This document shows positions 1-11,325 of a stretch of DNA of 64,000 nucleotides, in pieces (the stretch's first letter is position 1; each line of letters opens with the position of its first letter). The notes beneath the pieces are model-generated. The model was not told the DNA's origin. It saw only the letters and a list, made by a program, of their open reading frames with translations, and ran no database searches. A program made the position numbers and the translations under genes. Source of the stretch: Brachypterus glaber (lineage: Eukaryota; Arthropoda; Insecta; Coleoptera; Kateretidae); NCBI GenBank assembly GCA_958510825.1, contig OY294047.1, positions 40,191,229-40,255,228 of the forward strand, written 5' to 3'.

Positions 1-847
1 ATTTTTACCACAAAAAATTAAAAAATCAAAACCTTGAAAAAATAGTTTAAAAAATTAAAAAATATATTCCAATAGAGAATTTTATTTGCTTTAAAATGTT
101 GTATCACACGACCCCCCTATTCATTAAAAAAATCCCCCCATGCCCCCTACCCACATTTTAAGAGATGAAAGTATCAAATATATGCTAAAAGATAGTTTAA
201 GTTGTCTAATTTAAGATGGTTTACGCAGAACTTGATTATCTCTTTTAGTTTTCGAGAAAATCGCTGGGTAAATAGAGTTGGGACACCCGGTATAATAAAG
301 CTGACCCAACAATAACTTTTTAGTTAGTTAGTAGAAGTATTAAAAATAAATGTTTATTCTTACATAAAATAAATAAAACCTTTTTCCAAATCAAATTAGC
401 TCTATTAAAAGAAAGATTTCTCATTCCAGAAGTTAAAAACAAAATAGATACCAGGACTCCTGTGCCAGGAGTCCTGGACTTCTAAGTAATTTTAATTAAT
501 TAAGTTATCTAGAGCAAAAACGGACAAAAATGTATATACTACTATGGTAGTAGTAATATATATGTCCAAAAGACACCCCCCCTTTTAACTTTTGAACGAG
601 TTGAGATATCCACTTCAAATTTGGAACTCTTAAATAAGACAACTTAAACTATCTTTTAGCATATATTTGATATTTTCAGCTCTTAAAATGTGGGCAGGGG
701 GGCATGGGGGGCATTTTTTTAAATGGAAAGGGGGGGTCGTGTGATACATCATTTTAAAGTTTATAAAATTCTCTATTTAAACTAACATTTTTAAAATTTA
801 AAAAAATATTTTTTAAGGTTTTGATTTTTCATTTTTTTGTGCTAAAA
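1..847. repeat. Inverted pair of one repeat family (window-edge foldback)
   Basis: Bases 1-226 and about 600-847 are imperfect reverse complements: both hold a CACGACCCCCC block, a CCCCCCATGCCCCC block and a TATGCTAAAAGATAGTTTAA block in mirrored order. The left arm may extend beyond the window. Near 283-294 the sequence GGGACACCCGGTATA resembles the right terminus of a TA-flanked element. A perfect 12-bp hairpin (CCAGGACTCCTG, 3-nt loop) lies at 451-477 in the loop. I read this as a foldback or two head-to-head insertions of one MITE family; no coding capacity is visible. Confidence 0.7.
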
Positions 848-1046
848 CATTCGATTTTTTAAGTTTTTTTTATAAATTTTTATTTATGTCAACTAAAATT
901 AGTTTAACAGTATAATTAACATTTTTTTATGATGAAATTAGGCATTTTTAAAAAATTATTTGTTTTTGTTTAAAGGAATTTTGACATTATTACCCATTTT
1001 CAACCCCATTTTAAACCCAATTTTTTTTTTTTTTTTATTTAAAAAT

Positions 1047-1285
1047 ATATAGTTAAATGGAGAATTTTATAAGCTTTAAAATGATGTATTACATGACCCC
1101 CCTTTCCATTTAAAAAAATGTGCCCCCATGCCCACTGCACACATTTTAAGATCTAAAAGTATTAAATATATGCTAAAAGATAGTTTAAGTTGTCTTATTT
1201 AAAAGTTCCAAATTTGAAGTCGATATCTCAACTGGTTCAAAAGTTAAGAGGGTGGGGGTGATTTTTCGACCGCTCTGTATATGTT
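1047..1285 (+). repeat. Third copy of the 1-847 repeat family
   Basis: This copy runs in the same orientation as bases 1-226. It keeps the GACCCCCCTTTCC, CCCCCATGCCC and ATATGCTAAAAGATAGTTTA blocks in the same order, then continues to TTCAAAAGTTAAGAGGGTGG, which matches the mirrored sequence near 575-605. It ends near CTCTGTATATG, which may be a degenerate TA-flanked terminus. Confidence 0.7.
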
Positions 1286-1891
1286 ATCATTATCGTTAAC
1301 ACCGAATCACAAATGAAACTGTTAAGCATTGTTTTTTTGCGTTATTTACATCTTTTGATGCAAAAGCATGAGCGGCGTTCTAGTTTTAATAAATTATAAA
1401 TTTTTTTAACAAAAACTATTTCTGGGAAGCTGGATGAGTAAGAAAAAGGCATTGCCAAAGCGGTCAAATCTAAATGTGAAGTAATTTGCTAATAATTAAT
1501 GTTGGTAACATGTTTATATTATTTTAAATTCTTATTTTAACTTGGCCATTTCAATGGTTAAAAAAATTCAAGTCTGATGTGTATTTATATTAAAAACAAC
1601 AGAGTGAAATTGTCTTGAGTCAAGATTCTTGACCGTACGCATTTTATGGCCTCCATAAAATTGTTTTACGATATTTTTAAAAGAAATTAGCCTTAACAAA
1701 AAAAAAACAACTTGCAATTTAGTTTACCGTTAGCGGACTCAATATTTTGTAAGGTTATTATTTAACAACCCTTCTTTTGTTCCTTTTACAGAATCCTCCT
1801 ACGGTATTTTTTGATGTTCAATTCTTTTAAGGGGATACCGACAAGTAAAATATTGTTTTAGAGGAACATATATCAAAAGTACATTTATTAA

Positions 1892-2818
1892 GTAGGGGAG
1901 ACTGGGGTCAATTGAAACGGGGGTTGTTTGAAACAAGTCGAATTTATCCGAAACGAGTTGTAAAAGCGGTGGGGGCACAAGGGCAAAGAAAGCGGCTTTT
2001 TGTGTTGGAACGTCAATCAGTACTCAGCTCCTCTAAGAAAAGGTGACATATTTTTATGTGAGTAAACTTCTTTTTCGCAACCAAATGTAAGTATTTTAGT
2101 TTTTATTCTTTTGCTTATTAATCCAAATCCAAAACTATTGTGTTTTTTAAAGGGTCCTTTAGAATATAGTGACTTCTAATGTTCAAGCTTGAAGGGATGT
2201 GGTTATTATTCACTCATGAGATATATTTTTTTTTTGCTGCTTAATTAAATGTATCGAAACATGTGCTAGGGACGATTCAAACAATTTCTCTGGGCTCGGT
2301 TGAAACGCGTTTCAACCCATTATTTTTTGACATCCAACAATTTGTAAAAATTCAAATGGAAATAAAGTTATTTTATCTTAAAAATACAACTTTTTCTAAT
2401 CCACTACTGCTAAAATTACAACTTTTATCCCTACTTAGAAAAAGTTAATGACTAAAATAAAAAAACGTTTCAACTACTGCTAAAATTACAATTTTTATGT
2501 TTTTAACCCATGAGATTTACAATTTTTTCAAATCTCAGGATAAGTGGGGCCCTGTCTGAGATGAAAAAGAATATTTGTCTTTATTTAACATATGTTTCAA
2601 CTAACCCCAGGTACTGCTTCAATACACCCAGGTTTAGGGACAGTTGACACATTTAACATATTGCTATAAAAATGCTTTCATTTATTTACTGACTAAAGCA
2701 ATATTGCACTCTTATACCAGATAATTGGGCTGTAATTAAAGCGTATTGTCAAATGGATCAGAGTTAAAATCTAGTTACAGTAAGCAACTTTCTCAAAATG
2801 TTTCAATTGACCCCCTAC
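1892..2818. mobile_element. TA-flanked non-autonomous element with GGGGTCAATTGAAAC termini
   Basis: The left end TAGGGGAGACTGGGGTCAAT and right end ATTGACCCCCTA form short inverted termini with TA at each outer edge. The interior repeats diverged versions of the same phrase on both strands: TTGTTTGAAACAAG near 1924, GGTTGAAACGCGTTTCAACC near 2298, TTTCAACTAACCCC near 2593, GCTTCAATACACCC near 2617 and GTTTCAATTGACCCC near 2801. No coding potential is convincing; a 61-codon frame at 2263-2448 lies within it and looks incidental. Confidence 0.6.
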
Positions 2819-3160
2819 CTATCTTTTGAAAGAAGGTAATCAATTTCAAGAGCATCAAAAGTAAAACAAAAGCCATCTCAGTCTCAGTCTCCGAAGAAAG
2901 CCAAAATTTACTCACAATTAGGTGATCAAGAAAGTTAGCCGTTCAATTCAATCCAATGCCTCGAAAACAATTGAATTTTGACAGTTCTGTGCGAAAATAA
3001 ATACTTTTTCTTCTTTTTGCTAGCCTCGTACCTCGTCCCGCAAATAGGACTCATCCAGACACGGGGAGAAGGGGGTCAAAATGGCCAAAAAAAAAGCGTG
3101 ATATGGTATGGACATCCCCTAAATAACAAATCTTGAACCCAAAAACATGAAATGTTATAA
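2819..3160. other. No recognised feature
   Basis: AT-rich sequence between two elements. I see no inverted repeat, exon-like stretch or RNA gene here; a GGGGTCAAAATGGCC block near 3073 resembles fragments used by the AGGGAAC-ended family elsewhere. Confidence 0.5.
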
Positions 3161-3297
3161 GGTTTGTTTTGTTTCCTGAAAATACCAGTTCTGAACTGGT
3201 TCAGAACCGGCGCAGCTGCAACTGCACAGTGCTCAATCGCAACTGCGCACGTTCCGAACCAGTTCAGAGCTGGTATTTTAGGGAAACAAAACCAACC
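3161..3297. mobile_element. Short foldback MITE with CAGTTCTGAACTGG arms
   Basis: The arms run from GGTTTGTTTTGTTTCC to its near complement GGGAAACAAAACCAACC and include ATACCAG, TCTGAACTGGTTC and GCGCAG blocks in mirrored order. The loop is only tens of bases long. The element is GC-richer than its surroundings, and a 92-codon frame across it (3164-3442) is attributable to the palindrome. Confidence 0.75.
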
Positions 3298-3317
3298 TAT
3301 AGTAAGCTACACTGAGT

Positions 3318-3501
3318 TACTCGTTACTAAACGTTTTTGCTTATATAGAACCCCACGAAAGTTTAGTAAACGCTCACTGGTTGTTACAGTAATACCTAAC
3401 GTTGTTATAGTTCTGGTAATTGTAACAACCAGTGAATGTTAACTAAACTTTCGTGGGGTTCCATATAAGCAAAAACGTTTAGTATTTACTACGGTAACGA
3501 G
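3318..3501. mobile_element. 184-bp foldback MITE
   Basis: The left arm carries CTAAACGTTTTTGCTTATAT, GAACCCCACGAAAGTTTAGT and CACTGGTTGTTACA. The right arm carries the complements of all three in reverse order with few mismatches. The arms are about 75 bp with a central AACGTTGTTATAG segment. It begins just 20 bp after the preceding foldback. Confidence 0.8.
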
Positions 3502-4037
3502 ATCTGTGTGTAATTTTTTTAATATAAAAAAGTCACAAGGTAAAAAAAATCTTAAACCTGTATTCCCTTAAAACTTTCAAGAAAGGATGCCGTTATGCAA
3601 TGATACGCATGTTTTATAGCCAAAACATTGACACTGGCTGTAAAATGGGCTATAAAATATGTATAATGGTACCGTTACTCCTAAACTTTAATGTCTATTA
3701 AAACATTGTCTAGGCAGTTTAGTTTTGCGGATGCCGTCTCAAAAAGTGAATGTGTTTTTTAATATAAAAGGAAAAGTAGTTATTTTATATTTAAACAAAG
3801 TAGTTAATTTTTTTTAACGAATAAGTTGTTTGATATGCAAATGTGATATGTTTAATTAAAATTGTGACTGTTTTTTGTTCGTTAAATATTTATACAAAGG
3901 AATTAAATATAAGGTAATTTATTTACATTACCTTTTTGACTAGTAATCACTGATTATTTATGACTTCTGATATTTACCTGAAACAAAAAAAAAACTATTT
4001 AACTAAAATATAAATCTTTAAAACATTACGCACTATA

Positions 4038-4990
4038 CAGGGTGTATTAAAAATAGATGCACTTTTATGAGGTGCTCTACATCCAAAAATACAAAAAAAA
4101 GTTTGTGGCAAAACAGGCAGCCATTTTGCACGCCCCTTAAAGTTACCAAACAAAGTCAATTTTCGGCTCCTTGTAATTATCAGTACCCAGCGTATTTCCA
4201 GTTATAGTCCAGTCTTCAAGTTAATAAAAGAGGATTTACTTGGAAATATTTCAGGGAGTTTAGATTTTTGGTTTATCGGGTAGGGTTTAAGGCCTCAAAT
4301 AAACAATTTTGCGACATTGAACACGATTTGGAACTGTCATTTTTTTAACGTACTTTTCACGAAAAACGGACTTTTTAAAATATCTCCGGATCGGTGCATC
4401 CTAGGACAAAAAACGTTTGATATGAACATAAAGGGGACCAAATATCCAACATTTTTTGTTTCATGTATTTTTTTGTACAACTTATAGCTAATTCACGGCA
4501 CCGCCTTAAACGTTACACTTTAGGGTTTTATATTTTTCTTTATAACTTGGTTAGAAAGGTTTTTTTTTATGCTTAATACAATGGTGATTCAATTGAAAGT
4601 CGAGTTACTAGGGATAATGGAGCACAAATGTGTAAATTATTTAAAAAAAATTAATTTTAGATTTTTTTAATTTTCACCCAAAATGTTCTAAGGCGCATAA
4701 AGAACAATTTTGGTTTTTCGAAAATAAAAATAAAAATCTAAAAACGTATAGTGTAACGTTTAAGAGATATTTTAAAAATCCGTTTTTTGTGAAAAACTCG
4801 TTAAAAAATAACAGTTCCAAAACGAGTTCAACGTCGCAAAATTGTTCTTTTATTTGCGGCTATTAACCCTACCCAATGAACCGAAAATCAAAACTCCCTG
4901 AATTATTTCCAGGTAAAGGCTCTTTTATTGACCTGAAGACTGGACTACAACTGGAAATATGCCGGAACTGGTTATCATTCATCAAAAAAT
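4038..4990. mobile_element. CAGGGTGT-ended foldback element, right end eroded
   Basis: It begins TA|CAGGGTGTATTAAAAAT, a terminus typical of Tc1/mariner-group non-autonomous elements. Long arms follow: 4150-4385 (TCCAGTCTTCAAG, GGTAGGGTTTAAG, TTTTGCGACATTGAAC, TTTGGAACTGTCATT) mirrored at about 4770-4985. The matching outer terminus on the right is not found, so that end is truncated or diverged. A 60-codon frame at 4876-5058 lies in the right arm and is not evidence of a gene. Confidence 0.7.
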
Positions 4991-5413
4991 TCCTAATATC
5001 TGGTAGCTCTAATCGAAATTATTATTTTATTATTTTAGTTTCAAAATGTATTAGATAAAATGTTTCATCCTTTATTAAAACTAATTCCAGATTAAATTCA
5101 AAACTTTAGTGTTACAAATTTAATTCTAAAATCTAATTAAAATATTTTAAACCTTGCATACTAAAAGTTTAAGGTTTGTTATACGCTACGGAAAACTGCA
5201 AAGGAAATGTATAGAAAAGATCAGAAACCTGAATTTTACTACCTTTCTTGAAACAATTTTCCATGTTAACATGCCAATTATTTAAAATAAACCACAATTT
5301 CTAGTTTCCACTCCAAATATTTTCCCTTAAAACTTTATGGAGATGTTAGCAAAAAGAAACTTTAAGTTGAACAGTTAAAAAGTCCCATTCTTTGAATTAT
5401 GCACTAAGCTATA

Positions 5414-6345
5414 CAGGGCGTTTAAAATCGTTTAACCATACAATTGTATTGAGCTTTTTTATAAATAAGTTTAGATATTTTAATATTATGTAATGTGTTT
5501 ATTCTTACTAGAACCCTGCGAGACCAAGAACAAAAACAGATTTAACTAGTCATAATCTTGCCAAGAATATAAACTATTAGACTTGGTAACACTGGCAAAA
5601 CCGAGATTCGGGTCAGCTTCAGTAATTGAAAAGTGAATGAATAAAAACAAGTTTGTAAAAACAATTACATAAAAGCATAGATTTCTGGATATTTTACTTT
5701 GGCAATGAATTTATTTTTACTAAATTTCAAGAAAAGGGCAAGGGCGGTTTAGTAACGAATATAAATTCTTGGTAATAAGACCAAGACACGGACTGAACTT
5801 GTACTTGAAAGGACTCGAAAAGTCCAATCCAAACTAAAAAAGCCTGTAAGACATGACAAAGACTTCCAATACATTTTGGTATTGTTCTTGTCACCTAAGT
5901 ATTTACTTGATAATGGTGGTATCGGTCTTGATGGTATAGTGGACGCCAAAAATATAGTAGAATGTTTACATATGAAACAAATTAATGTGAGAGTAATAAT
6001 TAAATTTTATTATACTAGTTACGTAATAGACTTAGTAGACGTAGTAGACGTTCTAATTAGACGACTGATGCCAATATACATTAAATTGTGCAAAAAAAAA
6101 GTTCTCTGCTAAAAAAAATCTCTTATGTTTGTGGCGTCTACCATAGTTTTACACACGGTAAGAAACCTACGACGAAAGGGGGAGGTAGAAGCAAGAAACG
6201 ATCCGATTAAAGCGAATCTAACGTGAATGTGTTTTTAGTTCGATTTTATGTTCAAGTAGATTGCTCTCTTATTTTTGGCCGGATTCTTTCGATAGCTTAA
6301 GAACCGTGTGCCAAACAATATATAGCATTATTTTCCATCGCCCTG
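5414..6345. mobile_element. Possible TA-flanked element with CAGGGCG ends
   Basis: TA|CAGGGCG at 5412-5420 is matched by CGCCCTG|TA at 6339-6347, giving short inverted ends with a TA duplication. The interior (about 0.93 kb) shows no extended arms and no recognisable protein. The two motifs could be ends of two different insertions, so the call is tentative. Confidence 0.4.
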
Positions 6346-6649
6346 TATATTTAAAATGTCGCTTAGAATGTGTGGATAAATATATCGCGGATACATCGCG
6401 GTGGGATGAGCATGCGCAATTGCATAGTCGATATTGCAATGAAGAACTGCAATGAGCCATTTGTCTCGAGGCGGACCAAACACGGAGCACTTTAATCCTA
6501 CGCTCTTGGCTGAAAATCGTTACAAATTACTTGCAGGATGTGTATTTGCATACTTATTTTATAAAATATTTTAGATAGGTTTTACAAATATGTATATACA
6601 CTGACAAAATTATATGATACAAACAAACAAATCCCTTGCAATACACTGA

Positions 6650-7428
6650 TAACACATCCCCACAAAAAAAGGTCGAGATCCGTGAGACAGACCATGATAT
6701 TCCTATGTATTTTTTGACGCTGAATCGGAATCCGGGGTCAGAAAAGACCCTAGACGTCTGGAATTCACCCCCGGGCCCAAGAACTACCCTTAAAAGGGAT
6801 ACCATGGTATTCCTATTAATGTTACAATTTATTTGTTTAAAACCTGTTGTTATAACAACAACAACAAACATAAAAAAGTTAGCTGACAAAAAATATTAAA
6901 AATACAAGATCTCTAAACGGGGATTCTCTCGGAAAAAGTAAGACCATGTGCCTACTGGCGGAGACTGGCGCTTTGCGACTTTAATCGTTTTCCGTTCCAA
7001 GTTCAATTTTCACCCGTTATTGGGGTTAGCTTTAAGCCCGGAGGGTGAATTCCAGGGAGTTATATTTTTTACCTCGGATTGGATTCTGCGTCGAAAAATA
7101 CATAGGAATACCATGGTTGAGCATCTGGCACCTGAAACTCAATCCCCCACCCCTTCTTAGGGTACTTTTTGGGCCCTGGGGGTAAATTCCAGGGGTGTAG
7201 AATTGTTTTTGACCTCGAATTAGGATTCATCGTCGAAAATACATAGGTATTCCATGGTTGGGCATCTAGCATCCGAATCTCAATTTTCCACCCCTTTTGG
7301 GTCCGGGGGTGAATTCCAGACGTCTAGGGTCTTTTCTGACACCGGATTCAGATTCAGCGTCGAAAAATACATAGGAATATCATGTTCTGTCTTACGGATC
7401 TCGACCTTTTTTTTGTGGGGCTGTGTAA
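6650..7428. mobile_element. Foldback with tandemly repeated interior
   Basis: The outer arms (6650-6800 and about 7290-7428) mirror each other: GGTCGAGATCCGTGAGACAG, TATTCCTATGTATTTTT, CCTAGACGTCTGGAATTCA. From about 6985 to 7385 a unit recurs in direct orientation. Its anchors are GAATACCATGGTTGAGCATC near 7106 and a close variant near 7248, about 142 bp apart; each unit has a GGGGGTGAATTCCAG block and a GTCGAAAAATACATAGG block. Reading frames through it are by-products of the repeats. Confidence 0.75.
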
Positions 7429-7593
7429 TAGAGACAATCATTCAAGGACATTAAAAATTTTAAAGTGTTCCTGTATAAATACATAAAACCTACATGAAAA
7501 AATAATGTTAAATATTATAATTAAATATTTTAAATAAAATATAAGAAACCCGCATTAAAAAAAAAATAATAATATCTTGAAAAAAAAAATAAA

Positions 7594-7700
7594 AATTATA
7601 TGGTAAAAAGAGAATTTTATAAGATTTATACAGATGTATTACTCGACACCCGTTTCCAAAAAAAGTATCCCATTTTTCCATATAAAAAAATACTTATTAT
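7594..7700 (+). repeat. Diverged fragment of the 1-847 family
   Basis: It keeps AGAGAATTTTATAAGATTTA, GATGTATTACTCGACACCCG and TATCCCATTTTTCCAT, corresponding to the core of the copy at 1062-1135 but much more diverged and truncated. Confidence 0.5.
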
Positions 7701-7746
7701 AGACTTAAAAGTCTTATCAAATAAGTTTTAATCACACTACAGATAT

Positions 7747-7960
7747 CCGTCGACCGAGTTGACTTCTGACTGTGTAGGTGACTTCGGACAATTTTTCGCA
7801 AAACCTTCTGAACCAAATCACGAGTGCACAATTTGTCAACCCCTTGTGTGCACAAGTTGTGGACACAACCCCACAACGTGCACTCGTGCTTTGGCTAAAA
7901 AAATTTCGCAAAAAATTGTCCGGAGTCCCCTACACCGTCCGAAGTGACCTCGGTTGACGG
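7747..7960. mobile_element. 214-bp CpG-containing palindromic MITE
   Basis: The arms carry CCGTCGACCGAG, ACTTCGGACAATTTTT, CGCAAAA and CACGAGTGCACAA, mirrored on the right with scattered mismatches. The centre is a run of GTGTGCACAAGTTGTGGACA. It is notably richer in G, C and CpG than the flanks. Two frames that cross it (7759-7947 plus, 7836-8051 minus) follow from the hairpin. Confidence 0.75.
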
Positions 7961-8596
7961 TAATATTTGATATACGTGCAGTGACGTCGAAGTGGGATCT
8001 TTCGTTGAACAGAGTTAAAATAAATAATATATTTCTAGAGGTTTTTCTCAAATGGAATAATTTTAGAAGAGTATACGTGAACCTAAATGAAGATTTACGT
8101 GAAACGAGCTCTCGTTATCCTGTAAAAATATCTTTTTCAGCAATATAAAACAAATATTCTCTCCTGGAATATTTCAGTATTTCAGCCATCGGCATAACTA
8201 TAACCTTAAAAATTCAACGTACATTTTGTACCTAGGGACTAAAGTAGACATTTCTAAGCTCACTTAGCTTTTTCCCGTCTCTTCGTAATATCCTCTCGAC
8301 GCACAGTGAGCTTGCTGCAAATTAGTTCGCAAATATATTTTTTAATTAACTGATGGTTAAACATAATGATGATTCGTAAAAAAGCACTTTTCCAAGTGGT
8401 GGCAGAATATAATTACAATCTTTTTTTACCATCATCTATTTTAAAATATCCCTGGGTTAAATTTAAGTGTTTTTGAGATTTTTTATAATATATTTAAGCC
8501 ATTGAAGTCCACTGGAAACTTTAAACACTAATTGTTTAAAAGACAATTCGGTGCTATCTGTATGCTGACATGGTAGGATGAATTCTGTCGCGTTAA
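7961..8596. other. No recognised feature
   Basis: I see no repeat pairing, splice-bounded open stretch or RNA gene here. The 64-codon frame at 7954-8148 shows no recognisable motif. Confidence 0.45.
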
Positions 8597-8740
8597 GGCA
8601 CATCCAGATTCTCGCATAAAAAGCATAATACATTACAATGCGATGCCGTGATTGGCTTACAAGGTACATGACGGCACATCAAGCCAATCACGGCATCGCA
8701 TTCTTATGCTTGTTATGCGAACCTGTGGATATGCCCTTAG
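8597..8740. mobile_element. MITE of the GCACATCC...GCGATGCCGTG family
   Basis: A near-perfect palindrome: AAGGCACATCC, CTCGCATAA, AGCATAATACAT, AATGCGATGCCGTGATTGGC, a short loop (TACAAGGTACATGACGGCACATCA), then the complement out to GGATATGCCCTT. Related copies lie at 14199-14308, 49582-49652, 49781-49826 and 54048-54193. Confidence 0.85.
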
Positions 8741-9656
8741 TGAGAGCCGCTACGTTTGATTAGCAAAAATGCAAGTAGACATTTTTGAGGCGTTTTTATT
8801 GATAAGTACGCACTGCAGTATACTGTCTGGAACCAAAAATAACTGTATCACCTTTTAGAAAATAAATTGTTTAAAAATTGTACAAAATTGAGACAATCAT
8901 CTTTCATGTCATCATATTAACCCTTTCGTGGGCAGTGGGGAGTATACTTCCCGGCTATTAGCATTGTCTTGTTCCAAATTAACCAACATTTTATATGGAA
9001 ACTTCATTAAAATGTATTGTATTGAATTCAATTATTGTATTTGTCAATTATTACACAGAATTAATGTGTTATTATTACAACAACAGTGTTATATATGCGC
9101 CAACCACAAATTAATGATTTCAGATTTAAATTGTTTCATCTAAGATTACATTTTTAATGTAATTAATGAAAATATAAAAACATATATTTTTTTGCTTGAA
9201 AGCCCACTGTGCGTTGAACTAAAACTCGTTTTTAGCATTCCCTGTGAGCTCACTCTGTGCGGTTTTTAGCGGACAAACGGCCATGACTGGAATAAAAGTA
9301 TCAGACATTATATTTTTATCCCCTCTCTGACGTCCACACCTTTCGTTGCAACAAATGTATAAGTGTAGGTAGGTAGTGGATATTTTATACTTTTCTTGTT
9401 ATTGGGTCAAAAATCTTATTAGAATTTCAAATGATTACAAAATTACAATGCAGAGAATAATATTTCTACACGGTGTTTGTAGTATTTTGGCGAAAAATAA
9501 AGTTTATGATTCTACATCACAAAACATGAAAAAACGAAACATAGGTCCGGAAACGAACCCGTGCCTAGACGGACAAAATGTGTAAGGCTTAATACATTTT
9601 TGCCCCAAACTTTTTTATGTATTTTTTTGGAGTTGTACACAGTATGTATTATACAC
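8741..9656. other. Mostly featureless; possible piggyBac-like end near 8918
   Basis: TTAACCCTTTCGTGGGCAGT followed by a GGGGAGTATACTTCCC hairpin at about 8918-8955 resembles a piggyBac-type TTAA end, but I found no matching right end. At 9545-9620 the sequence GTGCCTAGACGGACAAAATG followed by TTTTTGCCCCAAAC is the reverse complement of the sequence at 36570-36630, so it is a copy of that family. Nothing else is recognised. Confidence 0.4.
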
Positions 9657-9660
9657 ATAA

Positions 9661-9897
9661 GGGGCTGTCCATATATTACGTAACGCTAATTGGCCAAAAT
9701 TTATACATTTCATACCCCGTTTCTCGCGTTATTAAAGGCTGTAGAGATTTCATTTTTTGGCTACCCCCCTCAAATAGGGGGGTGTTAGGGGGGGTAGCCA
9801 AAATATAAACTCCCTACAGCCTTTAATAACGCGAGAACCGGGGTGTGAACTGTATGAATTTTGGTCAATTTGCGTTACGTAATATATGGACAGCCCC
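9661..9897. mobile_element. Foldback MITE, TACCCC/ATTACGTAACGC family, copy 1
   Basis: The ends GGGGCTGTCC and GGACAGCCCC flank long arms with ATTACGTAACGC, CATACCCCG, CTCGCGTTATTAAAGGCTGT and TTGGCTACCCCCC. The loop is AAATAGGGGGGTGTTAG. The arms are nearly complete complements. Related copies at 26184 and 46095 carry a different outer sequence (AGGGAACGT), so here the termini themselves have been exchanged or have diverged. Confidence 0.85.
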
Positions 9898-10215
9898 TAA
9901 ATACATAAATAAAATAAATAAATAGTTATTAAAATTACGATGAATCCGATATTTTGAATTTAATATTTTTAACATCAGATTTAGTTTCAGCGACCCCAAA
10001 AACTCCCCAGTATCAGTTTTTGTAAATAGCTCCTATTTTTAAAATTACGTCCGCCATATTGAATCCTCCATTTTTTACTTTCATCATAAGTTTCACATAT
10101 ATAAGTTTGACAATATAATGCTTCTATCGAATTTCAAATGCTGTGTTAAAATTTCGGTTTCACAAAAACAAATTAAATTTTTCGAGAAATTTTTGTTCCT
10201 TCCGAAAAATCGAGT

Positions 10216-11121
10216 AGAGGAAAGTAGCCTAATTTCGGATACCATTTACAATGTATTCAATATTTAATACTCGGTATTACTTTTTGATATTTTTTTTATA
10301 TAACCAGATACAACTTATTATAGCGAACCATGATTTATTATAAAAGCAATTTTATTACAGTTTATTTTTTCCAAAAAACACGGTTAAAAAAAATCAGCGC
10401 ATTTTTGTGCATTTGAAAAAGGGCTCCTAATTTCGGACATATCCGAAAAAATTTTTTCAAGATTAGATCTGGATCCCATTGCTTATGTTTCTTGTTATTC
10501 CTTCACATTTAAGACGTAATTTAATCATTAAGCGATTTTCTACGAAATACTATAGGAACTATAATTTTAGATTCCCAATTTCGAATATCTTAGTATCTTA
10601 GGTAATTTTCGTTTTTTCAAAATTGTTTATCTTAGTTTGTTGTATCATTATAAAAAAAATAATTAATGGTTGGTTATCCTGAATAATAATTACCTCGCGG
10701 ATATCCGAAATTGGGAATCAACTGCACAAAAATGGTCTATCCGAAATTAGGCAACTCTCTGCTTTTTAGATTAGAAATTTGTAGAATGTTTACGTTTAAA
10801 AAATTGCTTAATTATGAATAGTGGATTAACTTAACTAACATCATAACTTACCCAAGACAGAATCTCGAACTTTTATAACGATTATTTATAAAATAAACCA
10901 GCATAATAATGCAACTGAGCACAAAACTGCCATTTGCAATATAAACGATTTGTGCTGCCATTTAAAGGGGAGAAGCTCTACCGTTATCATATTACAGGAC
11001 GGATTTAGTTTGACTTTTGGCTTCACATAAAAGTAGGTTTCTGTTTACCTTTGCAGACAGTATCTTAAATACACAACTATCCGAAATTTGGAAACCATCC
11101 GAAATTAGGCGCATTTCCTCT
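10216..11121. mobile_element. TA-flanked element built on TCCGAAATTAGG phrases
   Basis: The ends TAGAGGAAAGTAGCCTAATT and AATTAGGCGCATTTCCTCTA are inverted. Inside, variants of the terminal phrase recur on both strands: CCTAATTTCGGACATATCCG near 10427, CCCAATTTCGAAT near 10575, TATCCGAAATTGGGAATC near 10700, ATCCGAAATTAGGC near 10738 and ATCCGAAATTTGG near 11082. This is the same architecture as the element at 1892. No protein is encoded. Confidence 0.65.
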
Positions 11122-11325
11122 ATTGGCATTGTATTCTCGAATTTTTAAAAGGAAAATGAATTCTTGAATTGTTAAAAATATATTCATTTTTAATGTTCCA
11201 CACTGTACGATATTACAACAAGTTTTTGTATATCATTCATAGTTATTTATTTTAAATGGATTCTGCCTAAGTGGACATGTTTTAAATTGACTAGATAGTT
11301 TTATATTTATACTGAAACGACTATA

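Noticed and set aside
3164..3442. 92-codon plus-strand frame near 3.2 kb
   Set aside because: It lies across two adjacent foldback MITEs, and its open state follows from their composition.
6261..7454. Several frames on both strands at 6.3-7.45 kb
   Set aside because: All fall in the tandem/foldback element; mirrored peptides on opposite strands reveal the inverted repeat origin.
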